Shown: positions 51,897-60,693, numbered from the stretch's first letter. The stretch: 64,000 nucleotides of DNA from Pantoea endophytica (GCF_002858935.1 NZ_PJRT01000005.1:372001-436000), one strand, 5' to 3'. Notes: generated by a model not told the origin, from the sequence alone. A program made the numbers and translations.

Positions 51897-52742
51897 ATGG
51901 TTTCTATATCAGCAGGAAAAACCAGCGCAATACAAGATATTTTTTCCAGAAAGAAAGCAGTGATTGGCGTAGTGCATTGTGATGCTTTTCCGGGTGCACC
52001 TAAATATCGCGGCAAACCGCTCCCAGCTATTATTGAGCGCGCACTGCGTGATGCCGAGAATTATATTTCCGGTGGCGTGCATGGGTTAATTATCGAAAAC
52101 CACGGCGATATTCCGTTTGCCAAACCAGACGATATTGGGCCGGAAACTGCCGCTTTTATGGCGGTGATCACCGAAAAGATCCGCGAGCGTTTTGGCGTGC
52201 CGTTGGGCATTAACGTATTGGCGAACGCCGCGATTCCCGCCTTTGCCACCGCTTTAGCCGGCGGCGCGGATTTTGTGCGCGTCAATCAGTGGGCCAACGC
52301 CTATATCGCCAACGAAGGCTTTATTGAAGGTGCGGCGGCGAAAGCGCTGCGCTACCGCAGCCAGCTGCGCGCCGAACACATTCGCGTGTTTGCCGACAGC
52401 CACGTCAAACACGGCAGCCACGCGATTGTGGCTGATCGCTCGATTCAGGAGCTGACGCGCGACGTCGATTTCTTTGAAGCCGATGCGGTGATCGCCACCG
52501 GGCAACGCACCGGCGACAGCGCCACGCTGAATGAGATCGACGAAATCCGCGCCGCCACCGAGCTGCCGCTGCTGGTCGGTTCCGGCGTCACGCCTGCCAA
52601 CGTCTGCCAGATTCTTGGTCGTACTCAAGGCGTGATTGTCGCCAGCACCCTGAAATTTGATGGCGTGTGGTGGAATGAGGTCGAGCTGGAACGCGTGAAG
52701 CACTTTATGTCCGTGGCGCAAGCGGCGCTGGAGGAGGCGTAA
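51897..52742 (+). CDS. BtpA-family TIM-barrel protein (SgcQ-like)
   Basis: A 281-residue BtpA-family protein: AVIGVVHCDAFPGAPKYRGK, AENYISGGVHGLIIENHGDI, NVLANAAIPAFATALAGGAD and VRVNQWANAY in order, with GRTQGVIVASTLKFDGVWWN at the end. The family is named after a cyanobacterial photosystem I factor, but bacterial members such as SgcQ sit in sugar or nucleoside operons and are thought to be enzymes of unknown reaction. The start at 51897 follows GGTGGAGAAG. It heads a seven-gene rightward operon and overlaps the TenA gene by one base (TAATG). Confidence 0.86.
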   Translation: MVSISAGKTSAIQDIFSRKKAVIGVVHCDAFPGAPKYRGKPLPAIIERALRDAENYISGGVHGLIIENHGDIPFAKPDDIGPETAAFMAVITEKIRERFGVPLGINVLANAAIPAFATALAGGADFVRVNQWANAYIANEGFIEGAAAKALRYRSQLRAEHIRVFADSHVKHGSHAIVADRSIQELTRDVDFFEADAVIATGQRTGDSATLNEIDEIRAATELPLLVGSGVTPANVCQILGRTQGVIVASTLKFDGVWWNEVELERVKHFMSVAQAALEEA

Positions 52743-53401
52743 TGAACAGCTTCACTGACCAGCTTTTACAGCAGCACCACACGCTGTGGCAGGCGATGCA
52801 GCAGCATCCGTTTGTGCTGGATATCGAGCGCAATCAGCTGCCCGACGCGGTATTCAATCGCTATCTGGTATTCGAAGGCAACTTTGTCGCCACCGCCATC
52901 AACATCTTCGCGCTGGCGGTAAGCAAAGCGCCGGATATCCGTCAGCAGCGCTGGTTAATCGGCGTGCTGAATGCGCTGGTGGACACGCAAATCGCCTGGT
53001 TTGAAGCGGTGCTGGCGCGCCGCAATATTAACCCACTGGATTATCCCGACGATCTGCCCGGCGTCACCGCCTTCCGCGATGGCATGTTTAACGTGGCAAA
53101 GCAGGGCAGTTTCGTCGAGATCCTCACGCTGATGTTTGGTGCCGAGTGGATGTATTACCACTGGTGCGCGCGCGTCAGTGCCCAGCCGCTGCTGGATGAC
53201 GACATTCGCCATTGGGTCGATATGCATGCCGAAGAGGAGTTTCACCAGCAGGCGCGGTGGCTGAAAGCTGAGCTGGATCGCGCCGCGTTGGCATTGACGC
53301 AAGAGGAGAAGCAGCGCTTATCCAATCTCTACGCGCAGGTGCTGCAGTGGGAAATCGATTTCCACAGCGCCGCCTATCTCAGCAGCGGGGAGGCGAGATG
53401 A
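52742..53401 (+). CDS. TenA-family protein without the catalytic cysteine
   Basis: A 219-residue all-helical TenA/haem-oxygenase-like protein (LLQQHHTLWQAMQQHPFVLD, FNRYLVFEGNFVATAINIFA, MHAEEEFHQQARWL). TenA thiaminase II hydrolyses aminopyrimidines from degraded thiamine using a Cys in a PCYW-like motif; here that region reads MFGAEWMYYHW, so Ala replaces Cys, as in the Cys-less TenA_E class. A Glu near the C-terminus (LQWEIDFH) matches the second catalytic position. It lies between the BtpA-family and ATPase genes with overlaps at both ends. It is an enzyme candidate, not a regulator, despite the old family name. Confidence 0.83.
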   Translation: MNSFTDQLLQQHHTLWQAMQQHPFVLDIERNQLPDAVFNRYLVFEGNFVATAINIFALAVSKAPDIRQQRWLIGVLNALVDTQIAWFEAVLARRNINPLDYPDDLPGVTAFRDGMFNVAKQGSFVEILTLMFGAEWMYYHWCARVSAQPLLDDDIRHWVDMHAEEEFHQQARWLKAELDRAALALTQEEKQRLSNLYAQVLQWEIDFHSAAYLSSGEAR

Positions 53402-54165
53402 GCAGCTGTTTTATTGAAGCGCGCAACATCTGCAAACGCTTTGGCGCCTTAACCGCCCTCAATCAGGTCAATCTCAGCATCCATCGCGGTGAAGTACTGG
53501 CGCTGTTGGGGGATAACGGCGCGGGCAAATCCACCTTTACCAAAGTGTTGTCGGGCGCCTACAGCGCCAGCGACGGCGAATTGTGGATCGATGGCAAAGC
53601 GGTGAAATTCACCTCGCCGCGCCAGGCATCTGAACACGGCATCGCCACCATTTATCAGGAGCTGGCGCTGGCGGAGAACCTCAGCATCGCGGAAAACGTA
53701 TTTCTTGGACGTGAGCTCAAGCGGCGCGTGCTGGGCATTCCGTTTTTGCGTCGCCGGGAAATGCGCGAGCAGGTTGATCAGCTGTTAAAGGATCTCGACG
53801 CGCATATCTCCGATGCCGAAGCCTCGGTTGGCAGCCTCTCGGGCGGACAGCGCCAGGCGGTGGCGATCTGTCGTGCGCTCAACCTCAACGCGCAGCTGGT
53901 GATCATGGATGAACCGACCGCCGCGCTGGCGGTGGCTGAAACGCAGAAGGTGTTACAGCTCACCCGCAAACTCGCCGCACGCGGCTGCGCGGTGGTGCTG
54001 ATCAGCCACAACATCAGCGACGTGTTCGCGGTGGCCGATCGCATGGTGGTGTTCCGCCGGGGGCGAAAAATTGCTGAGCGCCGTCACGCCGAAACCTCGC
54101 CCGATGAAATCGTTTCATTAATTACCGGTGCGCATCCCGATGCGCGCGCCTTTGAGAATCAGTAA
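53398..54165 (+). CDS. Ribose-type ABC transporter ATP-binding protein, half-size (second system)
   Basis: A 255-residue single ATPase domain: NICKRFGALTALNQVNLSIH, Walker A GDNGAGKST, TIYQELALAENLSIAENVFL, signature LSGGQRQAVAICRAL and Walker B VIMDEPTAALAV. It is a paralogue of the ATPase at 47549 and shares its half-size form. The start at 53398 overlaps the TenA stop (ATGA) and follows GGGGAGGCGAG. It partners the two permeases downstream. Confidence 0.9.
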   Translation: MSSCFIEARNICKRFGALTALNQVNLSIHRGEVLALLGDNGAGKSTFTKVLSGAYSASDGELWIDGKAVKFTSPRQASEHGIATIYQELALAENLSIAENVFLGRELKRRVLGIPFLRRREMREQVDQLLKDLDAHISDAEASVGSLSGGQRQAVAICRALNLNAQLVIMDEPTAALAVAETQKVLQLTRKLAARGCAVVLISHNISDVFAVADRMVVFRRGRKIAERRHAETSPDEIVSLITGAHPDARAFENQ

Positions 54166-54196
54166 TTGTTGTGCCATTAACCCAGGGGAAATAAAG

Positions 54197-55168
54197 ATGC
54201 GTCGAATTACCACTGCAGTCTGTTCTCTCTCATTACTGTTTTCAGGTTATGCCCTCGCCGCCGAGAAAGTGGCTTTTGTGCCACAGATCATCGGTATTCC
54301 CTATTTTCAGGCGATGGAAGCGGGCGGTAAACGCGCGGCCAGCGACCTGGGCGTCGAGTTCGTTTACAGCGGTCCGGTGGATACCAATCCCATGGATCAA
54401 TTGCAGATTGTGCAGAACCTGATCGCGCAGAAAGTGAATGCGATTGGCATCAGCGTGCTCGATGCCTCAAGCATCGCGCCGGTGTTGGCGCAGGCGAAAG
54501 CCAACAATGTGCATCTGTTTACCAGCGACAGCGACGCGCCCGACAGCGGACGCCCGGTTTATGTGGCGCAGGCCACCGATCAGGGTTTGGGTGACACCAT
54601 CATTGATGAGATGGTCAAGCGCGTCGGCGATCACGGCAAAATCGGCATCGTCTCCGGCGAAGCCACCGCCTCCAACCTCAACAGCTGGATTGGCTTTATG
54701 CAGCAGCGGGTGAAGAGCAAATATCCCCATATCACCTTGCTGAAACCGCAATATGCCGGCGGTTCCGCCAGCCGCGCGGCGCAGATCGCCACCGATTTGA
54801 TGTCGGCGAATCCGGATATCAAAGGCCTGATCGCTATGGCCTCCACCACTTGCCCTGGCGTGGCACAGGCGATTGAGACCGCAGGCAAAAATGGCAAAGT
54901 GATCGGCAGCGGTTTCTGCAGCCCTAACACCGCGCGCGCCTACCTGAAAAGCGGCGCCTTTGGTTACACCGTGTTGTGGGATCCGGAGAAGCTCGGTTAT
55001 CTCACCGTTTGGGCAGGCAAACAGCTGATTGATGGCAAAGCCTTCAGCGCGGAAAACCGCGTGCCGGGCTTCGCCGAAGCGGTGAAGTTTGACAGCAAAA
55101 CCGGCGTGCTGCTGCTCGGTTCGCCAGCGGTATTCACCAAAGAGAATGTCGATCAGTTCAAATTCTAA
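54197..55168 (+). CDS. Ribose/AI-2-type ABC transporter substrate-binding protein (second system)
   Basis: A 323-residue periplasmic protein with signal peptide RITTAVCSLSLLFSGYALA. LsrB/RhaS-like motifs: VPQIIGIPYFQAMEAGGKRA, VEFVYSGPVDTNPMDQLQIV, ISVLDASSIAPVLAQAKANN and LFTSDSDAP. The body then runs through SGEATASNLNSWIGFMQQR. The start at 54197 follows AGGGGAAATAAAG. It differs clearly from the first binding protein, so the two systems probably take different but related ligands, or one imports a breakdown product. Confidence 0.9.
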   Translation: MRRITTAVCSLSLLFSGYALAAEKVAFVPQIIGIPYFQAMEAGGKRAASDLGVEFVYSGPVDTNPMDQLQIVQNLIAQKVNAIGISVLDASSIAPVLAQAKANNVHLFTSDSDAPDSGRPVYVAQATDQGLGDTIIDEMVKRVGDHGKIGIVSGEATASNLNSWIGFMQQRVKSKYPHITLLKPQYAGGSASRAAQIATDLMSANPDIKGLIAMASTTCPGVAQAIETAGKNGKVIGSGFCSPNTARAYLKSGAFGYTVLWDPEKLGYLTVWAGKQLIDGKAFSAENRVPGFAEAVKFDSKTGVLLLGSPAVFTKENVDQFKF

Positions 55169-55179
55169 CGGGGCTTCGC

Positions 55180-56121
55180 ATGCACATGACTTCACGGGAG
55201 ATCGCCTTGCTGGCGATTGCCATGTTAGCCATCGCCGGTTTTTCCTGGTTTTCACCCTGGTTCGCCACCGTCGATAACCTGCTCACTATTCTGCGCAACA
55301 GCAGTGAACTGTTGTTGATTGCGCTGGGAATGACGCTGGTGATCGCCATGGGCGGCGTGGATGTCTCGGTGGGCGTGGTGATGGGCGTTGCCGCATGGGG
55401 CGTCGGCCAGCTGTTGCTGCTGCAATCGCCGTGGCTGGCAGCAATGGCCGGTCCGCTGCTCGGTTTGCTGCTGGGTTTGATGACCGCGCTGGTGGTGGTG
55501 ATAGGCCGCATTCCGGCAATTGTTGGCACGCTTGGTCTGTTCGGTGTGTGGCGCACCGGGCTGTTTGCGCTGCTGGGCGGACAGTGGTTATCCGGGTTGC
55601 CCGGCAGCTTAACCAGCGGCCTGATGCATCCGCTGCTGGGTTTACCGGTGATGGCGTGGGTCATCGTGCTGGTGTGGGCGAGCGTCTGGCTGGTGTTACG
55701 TCACACGCCGTACGGTTTGTGGCTGCTGGCGGCGGGCAATTCAGAGGAGAAAGCGCGGCTGGCGGGCATTCCGGTCACTCAGGTGCGCATCGCGACCTTT
55801 ATGATCAGCGGCCTGTTGTGCGGCATCGCCGCTACCTGTTACATCGCTACCTATCGCAACGTCGAAATGACGGTCGGCGGCAGTCTGGCGCTGGAAGCCA
55901 TCGCGGCGGTGGTACTGGGCGGGACGCGCATTACCGGCGGTGCCTGCAGTTTGTTGGGCACGCTGCTCGGCGTGTTGTTGCTGCGCATTCTGCAAAACGG
56001 CTTATTGCTGGTGGGCATTCCGTCGCTGTGGCAAACCGTGGTCACCGGCGCGGTGCTGCTGATCGTTCTAAGCAGTGAAGCGGCAAGCGGTCGCGTTTTT
56101 GCCTTCAGGAGGATCGCATGA
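55180..56121 (+). CDS. Ribose-type ABC transporter permease (second system, first subunit)
   Basis: A 313-residue RbsC-family permease with about nine to ten helices: LLLIALGMTLVIAMGGVDVS is the conserved segment, followed by RIPAIVGTLGLFGVWRTGLF, LLAAGNSEEKARLAGIPVTQ and AIAAVVLGGTRITGGACSLL. The end overlaps the second permease by 4 bases. Two different permeases indicate a heterodimer like LsrC-LsrD, unlike the single permease of the first system. Confidence 0.9.
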   Translation: MHMTSREIALLAIAMLAIAGFSWFSPWFATVDNLLTILRNSSELLLIALGMTLVIAMGGVDVSVGVVMGVAAWGVGQLLLLQSPWLAAMAGPLLGLLLGLMTALVVVIGRIPAIVGTLGLFGVWRTGLFALLGGQWLSGLPGSLTSGLMHPLLGLPVMAWVIVLVWASVWLVLRHTPYGLWLLAAGNSEEKARLAGIPVTQVRIATFMISGLLCGIAATCYIATYRNVEMTVGGSLALEAIAAVVLGGTRITGGACSLLGTLLGVLLLRILQNGLLLVGIPSLWQTVVTGAVLLIVLSSEAASGRVFAFRRIA

Positions 56122-57062
56122 CGTTATGGCGCAAATCTCCCGACCTGACGCTGCTCAGCGCGCTGTGGCTGCTGCTGGCCATCGGCATTGTGCTGGTGCT
56201 GCCGCAGATGCTGGCTGGCTGGTCAATCACCTCGATACTGCAGTTTGCGACCTTGCTGTCGCTGGTGGCGCTCGGCCAATCGTTGGTGGTGATGAGCGGC
56301 GGCGGCGGTATCGATCTCTCGGTGGGCGGCAACGTTTCGCTCTCGGCGGTGATCGGCATGCTGGCGCTCAATCAGGGCATCAATCCGCTTTGGCTGCCGC
56401 CGATCTGCCTGATCACCGGCACGCTGGCAGGCGCGATTAACGGCTGGCTGATCGCGCGGCTGCGTCTCTGGCCGTTGATTGTCACGCTCGGCAGCTTCTA
56501 CTTGTTTTCCGGTCTGGCGCTGGCGCTAACCGGCGGCGCCGCCGTCGCCGGCGTGCCTGCGCAACTGACGCAATGGGGACGCGGCGCGCAGTTCTTTATT
56601 CCTTTGCCGTTTCTCACCTGCGTGATTCCGGCATTCCTCATCGCCTGGCTGATTCTCAGCAAAAGTGCATGGGGCAAATGGATCTACGCCTGTGGTTTCA
56701 ACGAACACGCCACGCGGCTGGTCGGCATTCCGGTCGATCGCCTGCGCTTTCTCGCGTACTGCCTGAGCGGCTTGCTGGCGGGCTGCGCGGGATTCGTTTC
56801 GCTCAGTTGGCTGGGCAGCGCGCGCCCGGAAATCGGCGTCAATCTGGAGCTCGAATCCCTTACCGCGGCTCTGCTCGGCGGCGTGGCGATCTTTGGTGGA
56901 CGCGGCAGCGTAATCGGCGTGTTAGCCGCCGCGCTGATGCTGGTCACCCTCAAAACCTGCATGTTGCAGCTGGGATTGAACAGCGTCTGGCAACTCGGCG
57001 TGGTGGGCATTCTGTTGATTATCGTATTGATGGCACAACGACTTTTTATCTATCGGAGATAA
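56118..57062 (+). CDS. Ribose-type ABC transporter permease (second system, second subunit)
   Basis: A 314-residue RbsC-family permease: LVALGQSLVVMSGGGGIDLS, LRLWPLIVTLGSFYLFSGLA, YACGFNEHATRLVGIPVDRL and GVAIFGGRGSVIGVLAAALM. It starts at 56118 behind AGGAGGATCGC and overlaps its partner. The pair with the gene upstream makes a heterodimeric channel. An M20 hydrolase follows 3 bases after the stop. Confidence 0.9.
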   Translation: MTLWRKSPDLTLLSALWLLLAIGIVLVLPQMLAGWSITSILQFATLLSLVALGQSLVVMSGGGGIDLSVGGNVSLSAVIGMLALNQGINPLWLPPICLITGTLAGAINGWLIARLRLWPLIVTLGSFYLFSGLALALTGGAAVAGVPAQLTQWGRGAQFFIPLPFLTCVIPAFLIAWLILSKSAWGKWIYACGFNEHATRLVGIPVDRLRFLAYCLSGLLAGCAGFVSLSWLGSARPEIGVNLELESLTAALLGGVAIFGGRGSVIGVLAAALMLVTLKTCMLQLGLNSVWQLGVVGILLIIVLMAQRLFIYRR

Positions 57063-57065
57063 CTA

Positions 57066-58388
57066 ATGAATCTGACTGAACAAATCAGCGCGCACGTTGA
57101 GGCGAGCGCCGAACGCATCGCCAACACGCTGTGCGATCTGCTGGCGTTTCCCTCGATCGTCAAAGTTGATCCGCGCGAAGCTGGGCCGGGCGAGCGCGAC
57201 TGCCAGCGCTATCTGCAGCAGCGTCTGGAATCGCTGGGGATGGAAACCGATCTGTGGGATCCGGATGGTCCGGCGCTCTACGCCAAGTATCAGGGCCGAC
57301 CGGGCGCCAATAAAGGCCGCACCTTTGAAGGTCGCCCCAATCTCGGCGGCACGTTAACTGGCGCGGGCGGCGGCAAATCGCTGATGCTGACTGGTCATAT
57401 CGACGTGGTGCCGCCGGGGCCGCCGGAACATTGGCTCACCGATCCCTTTGTGCCGGAGATCAAAAACGCAGCGGTGTACGGTCGCGGCGCGGTGGATATG
57501 AAAGGCGGCGTGGCCTGCATGTTAATGGCGGTCGAGTTGTTGCAGGATCTCAACATTCGTCTGGCGGGCGACGTGGTGTTTACCACGGTGGTGGATGAAG
57601 AGATCGGCGGCATGGGATCGCTGGCGATGGTCGATCGCGGATTCAGAGCCGATGCGGGCATCATGACGGAACCGACCGCCAACCGCATCTCGCCAATCTG
57701 CCACGGCATTTTGTGGGGCCGCATTATTCTCGACGGCATCGGCGGCCACGCGGAGCTGACGCCCAACAGCTGGGACAGCAGCGGCCCGGTGGATACGGTG
57801 ACGCTGTGCCGCCAGATGCTCGATGGCCTGGATGTGCTGAATCGCCGCTGGCAGACGCAGCCGAGCAAAAACCATCCGCTGATGGAATTACCAAACCAGA
57901 TTATCGTTACGCAGCTGAAAGTGGGTGAACATCCGGCCTCGATTGCGGGCCGCGCCGAGATTGTGATTGATGTGCAATATCTGCCCGGCGAGAAGGATGA
58001 GATGGGGCTGGGCGGACACGTCAAAAAAGAGATTGAGGCGCACGTTGCTAAAGTCTGTGCGCTCGATCCTTATCTGGCGCAACATCCGGCCAAAGTGGAA
58101 TGGATTCTGGATGCCGATTGCGCCGAAATCGAAGCGGATCACCCGTTTGTCACCACCTTCCAGCAGGGCGTCAGTGATGCGGCACTCAATCCGCAACTGG
58201 CCGGATTCGGCGCGCACAGCGACATTGGACTGCCGAGCACACTAGGGCAGACGCCAACGGTGAACTTTGGACCGGGCGATCCGGCGATGTCGCATCAACC
58301 CAACGAGCATGTGCCAATCGCCGATCTGGTAGCCTGCACCAAAGCCATAGCATTGACGTTAGTGCGCTGGTGTGGCGTCGCATCTTAA
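57066..58388 (+). CDS. M20-family deacylase (YlmB/ArgE-like)
   Basis: A 440-residue M20 hydrolase: LMLTGHIDVVPPGPPEHWLT, YGRGAVDMKGGVACMLMAVE, VFTTVVDEEIGGMGS with the catalytic Glu, GIMTEPTAN, and MSHQPNEHVP at the end. The long insert before the first metal site (RTFEGRPNLGGTLTGAGGG) and overall size resemble YlmB-type formylaminopyrimidine deformylases and larger acetylornithine deacetylase-like proteins. It ends the operon begun by the BtpA-family gene. Pairing of a YlmB-like M20 enzyme with a TenA homologue recalls thiamine-pyrimidine salvage, but ribose-type transporters replace ThiXYZ here. The substrate is unproven. Confidence 0.85.
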   Translation: MNLTEQISAHVEASAERIANTLCDLLAFPSIVKVDPREAGPGERDCQRYLQQRLESLGMETDLWDPDGPALYAKYQGRPGANKGRTFEGRPNLGGTLTGAGGGKSLMLTGHIDVVPPGPPEHWLTDPFVPEIKNAAVYGRGAVDMKGGVACMLMAVELLQDLNIRLAGDVVFTTVVDEEIGGMGSLAMVDRGFRADAGIMTEPTANRISPICHGILWGRIILDGIGGHAELTPNSWDSSGPVDTVTLCRQMLDGLDVLNRRWQTQPSKNHPLMELPNQIIVTQLKVGEHPASIAGRAEIVIDVQYLPGEKDEMGLGGHVKKEIEAHVAKVCALDPYLAQHPAKVEWILDADCAEIEADHPFVTTFQQGVSDAALNPQLAGFGAHSDIGLPSTLGQTPTVNFGPGDPAMSHQPNEHVPIADLVACTKAIALTLVRWCGVAS

Positions 58389-58395
58389 CCCGCAA

Positions 58396-58463
58396 TGGCG
58401 CAATAAATTGCGCCGCTACGGACCATCGCGCACCTCCGTAGCGGCGCGATTTATCGCGCGCCA
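58396..58463. repeat. Pair of GTAGCGGCGC units (BIME-like)
   Basis: TGGCGCAATAAATTGCGCCG and, inverted 25 bases on, CCGTAGCGGCGCGATTTATC, forming one large hairpin between the converging M20 and monooxygenase genes. Confidence 0.8.
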
Positions 58464-58471
58464 TTGGCCTT

Positions 58472-59548
58472 CTACGCCGCCGCGGCCGCTAACGTCTTCA
58501 CCCGCTCACGGATGCGTGGCAACAAATGTTGTCCGTAATCGGTGGCATCGCGCAGCTGATCAAATCCACGGAACAGGAACGTGGTGATGCCGAGCTTGTA
58601 ATACTCCAGCGCGGCATCGGCCACGGTATCCGCTGAACCCACCAGCGCGGTGGAATTGCCCGCCGCGCCGGACAGCGCCGCAATCTCCGTCCACAGGCAG
58701 CTATCGTATACTTTGCGCGCGGTGGCGAGCTGATACAGTCGCTGCGATCCGGTATTGCTATCAGGCTGAATCGCCTTGCCGCCAATGTTGGACTGCGCAT
58801 CCCGCAGCAGTCGATTGGCGCGCGCCCAGGCTTGTTCATCGCTATCGCCGAGAATCGGGCGCAGCGACAGGCTGAAACGAATATGTTTATCGCGGCCATA
58901 TTTCTTCGCTGCCGCGCGCACTTGCTCAATTCTCGCTTTCACCTGCTCCAGCGGTTCGCCCCACATCATATACACGTCGGCGTGACGCGCGGCGATATCG
59001 ATGGCGGCTTCTGAAGCACCGGAGAAATAGACCGGCACGCGCGGCTGCTGCCAGGGTTTAACCTCGGTGAGATTATCTTCCACCTGGTAAAACTTGCCGT
59101 CATAGCGGAACGGCGTACGTGATTCCCACGTCAGTTTCATGATGTCGAGATATTCGCCGGTGCGCGCGTAACGCTCATCTTTGCTAAGGAAATCGCCGTC
59201 GCGTTGCAAATCGCCGCTGTCGCCGCCGGTGATCACATTGATGGCCGCGCGTCCCTGGCTGAGCTGATCGAGCGTGGCAAACTGGCGGGCGGCAAAAGTC
59301 GGTGCCTGAAAGCCGGGTCTATGCGCCACCAGCAAGCCCAATTTTTCGGTAAAAGCCGCCACATAACTGGCGATGATCATCGAATCCGGCGCGCGGGTAT
59401 TCACCGCCAGCAGCACCTTGTCAAATCCGGCGTACTCCTGCGCGTGGGAAAAGGCTTTGATAAACGGCACATCGACAGTTGGCCCATGCGCCGCCACCGA
59501 TTCGCTGCTCTCCTGCGCCCCAACCAGACCAATAAATTCCAGCGTCAT
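58472..59548 (-). CDS. SsuD-like FMNH2-dependent monooxygenase (LLM class)
   Basis: A 358-residue luciferase-like enzyme of the alkanesulfonate monooxygenase group: LLAVNTRAPDSMIIASYVAA, HRPGFQAPTFAARQFATLDQ, QGRAAINVITGGDSGDLQRD and SKDERYARTGEYLDIMKLTW, then FSGASEAAIDIAARHADVYM. SsuD-type enzymes release sulfite from alkanesulfonates with FMNH2. Its ATG overlaps the acyl-CoA dehydrogenase-like stop by 4 bases, so the two act together, as SsuD/SfnG-like and SfnB-like proteins do in sulfone and sulfonate use. GAGGAGTACATC precedes the start. Confidence 0.87.
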   Translation of the reverse strand: MTLEFIGLVGAQESSESVAAHGPTVDVPFIKAFSHAQEYAGFDKVLLAVNTRAPDSMIIASYVAAFTEKLGLLVAHRPGFQAPTFAARQFATLDQLSQGRAAINVITGGDSGDLQRDGDFLSKDERYARTGEYLDIMKLTWESRTPFRYDGKFYQVEDNLTEVKPWQQPRVPVYFSGASEAAIDIAARHADVYMMWGEPLEQVKARIEQVRAAAKKYGRDKHIRFSLSLRPILGDSDEQAWARANRLLRDAQSNIGGKAIQPDSNTGSQRLYQLATARKVYDSCLWTEIAALSGAAGNSTALVGSADTVADAALEYYKLGITTFLFRGFDQLRDATDYGQHLLPRIRERVKTLAAAAA

Positions 59549-60693
59549 GATGTACTCCTCTCAGCAGAAAGGGCGGATTTGCCCACGGAAGTGAAAATGG
59601 CGTCGTCCTGCGGCGTATGTATGCGGCCGCAAAGCACGTTACGCAGGTGACGTTGTAACGGATGGTGGCGCGTCAGCGCGTGGTTGCCAATGCTTTCCAC
59701 CATCAGCTGCACGCTGCGAATGGCATTTTCAGTCACCACCTGTTTGATTTGCGCGGCATGTCCGCTGGCGATGTGGCCGTGGGAGGCGCTGCTTAGCATA
59801 GTTTGACTGGTAAACAGCAGCGTATCGATGCGGCCAACCAGCTCCTGGAAGCGCGGCAATGATGCCAGCGGTGCGCCAAGATTGGCCGGCACGCGCTGCT
59901 GCAAAAAGGCGATAAACCAGTCGCGCGCGCTGTGCGCAATGGCGTCGTACAGCGAACCGAGCAGCACCGCCATCCACAGCGATTCCTCTTCGTTGAGGCC
60001 CGCTCGCGGCGTGCTCCACGGCGCGACGTTGACCGCGTGATCGAGCGGGATCAGCACCTCGTCCAGCACCACGCGATGGCTACAGGTGCCGCGCATGCCG
60101 AGGTGATCCCACTCATCAATAATGTGGATGCCGGGCGCGTTGGCCGGCACCAGATAGCTGCCGACCAGCGGATCGGCATCGTCGCTGCTGGCCCACACCA
60201 GAAACCAGCTCAGCCCATAGCTGCCGGTGGAGTAAATCTTCTCGCCGCTGATGCGCCAGCCTTCAGCGGTGCGGCGTGCGCGGGTGGCGGGCAATCCGCC
60301 GCGCGCGGGCGTGCCTAATTCTGGTTCGACGCGCAGCGCATTGATCAGCGCACCGTCGCGAATCACGCTCTCCGCCACCTTGCGGCGCACCGCGTCTGGC
60401 CAGTTTGAGCTGTCGTCGAGGCGACGCGTGTTGAGATACTGAATGATGAGGATCAGCGCTGCAGAAGGTTCGCCGCGCGCCACGGCCTGGATAATCGCCT
60501 GGCTTGCCAGCAGATCGCCGCCGCTGCCGCCCGACGCCGTCGGCAATACAAAGTGCAGCAAGCCATGCTGCTGCAACACGCTAAAAGCGGTTTTGGGAAA
60601 TTCGCCGCTGCGATCAACCTCTTCAGCTTCTTTTTCTAAGGCCTGAATAATCACCGGCAATATTTCAGCCAGAAAGGGCGGGTTATTTGCCAT
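59545..60693 (-). CDS. Acyl-CoA dehydrogenase-like flavoprotein (SfnB/DszC-like)
   Basis: A 382-residue protein of the acyl-CoA dehydrogenase fold: LLHFVLPTASGGSGGDLLAS, WRISGEKIYSTGSYGLSWFL, DEWDHLGMRGTCSHRVVLDE and a C-terminal helical bundle. In sulfur-scavenging operons such proteins (SfnB, DszC) act as flavin-dependent monooxygenases or dehydrogenases rather than on acyl-CoA. It is the first gene of a two-gene leftward operon, divergent from a Tat-exported binding protein gene 200 bases away; both are probably sulfur-starvation genes. Confidence 0.85.
   Translation of the reverse strand: MANNPPFLAEILPVIIQALEKEAEEVDRSGEFPKTAFSVLQQHGLLHFVLPTASGGSGGDLLASQAIIQAVARGEPSAALILIIQYLNTRRLDDSSNWPDAVRRKVAESVIRDGALINALRVEPELGTPARGGLPATRARRTAEGWRISGEKIYSTGSYGLSWFLVWASSDDADPLVGSYLVPANAPGIHIIDEWDHLGMRGTCSHRVVLDEVLIPLDHAVNVAPWSTPRAGLNEEESLWMAVLLGSLYDAIAHSARDWFIAFLQQRVPANLGAPLASLPRFQELVGRIDTLLFTSQTMLSSASHGHIASGHAAQIKQVVTENAIRSVQLMVESIGNHALTRHHPLQRHLRNVLCGRIHTPQDDAIFTSVGKSALSAERSTS

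Noticed and set aside
52742-53401. TenA as a transcriptional regulator
   Set aside because: The old family name is misleading; the fold and conserved acidic residues are those of a hydrolase-type enzyme, with no DNA-binding motif.
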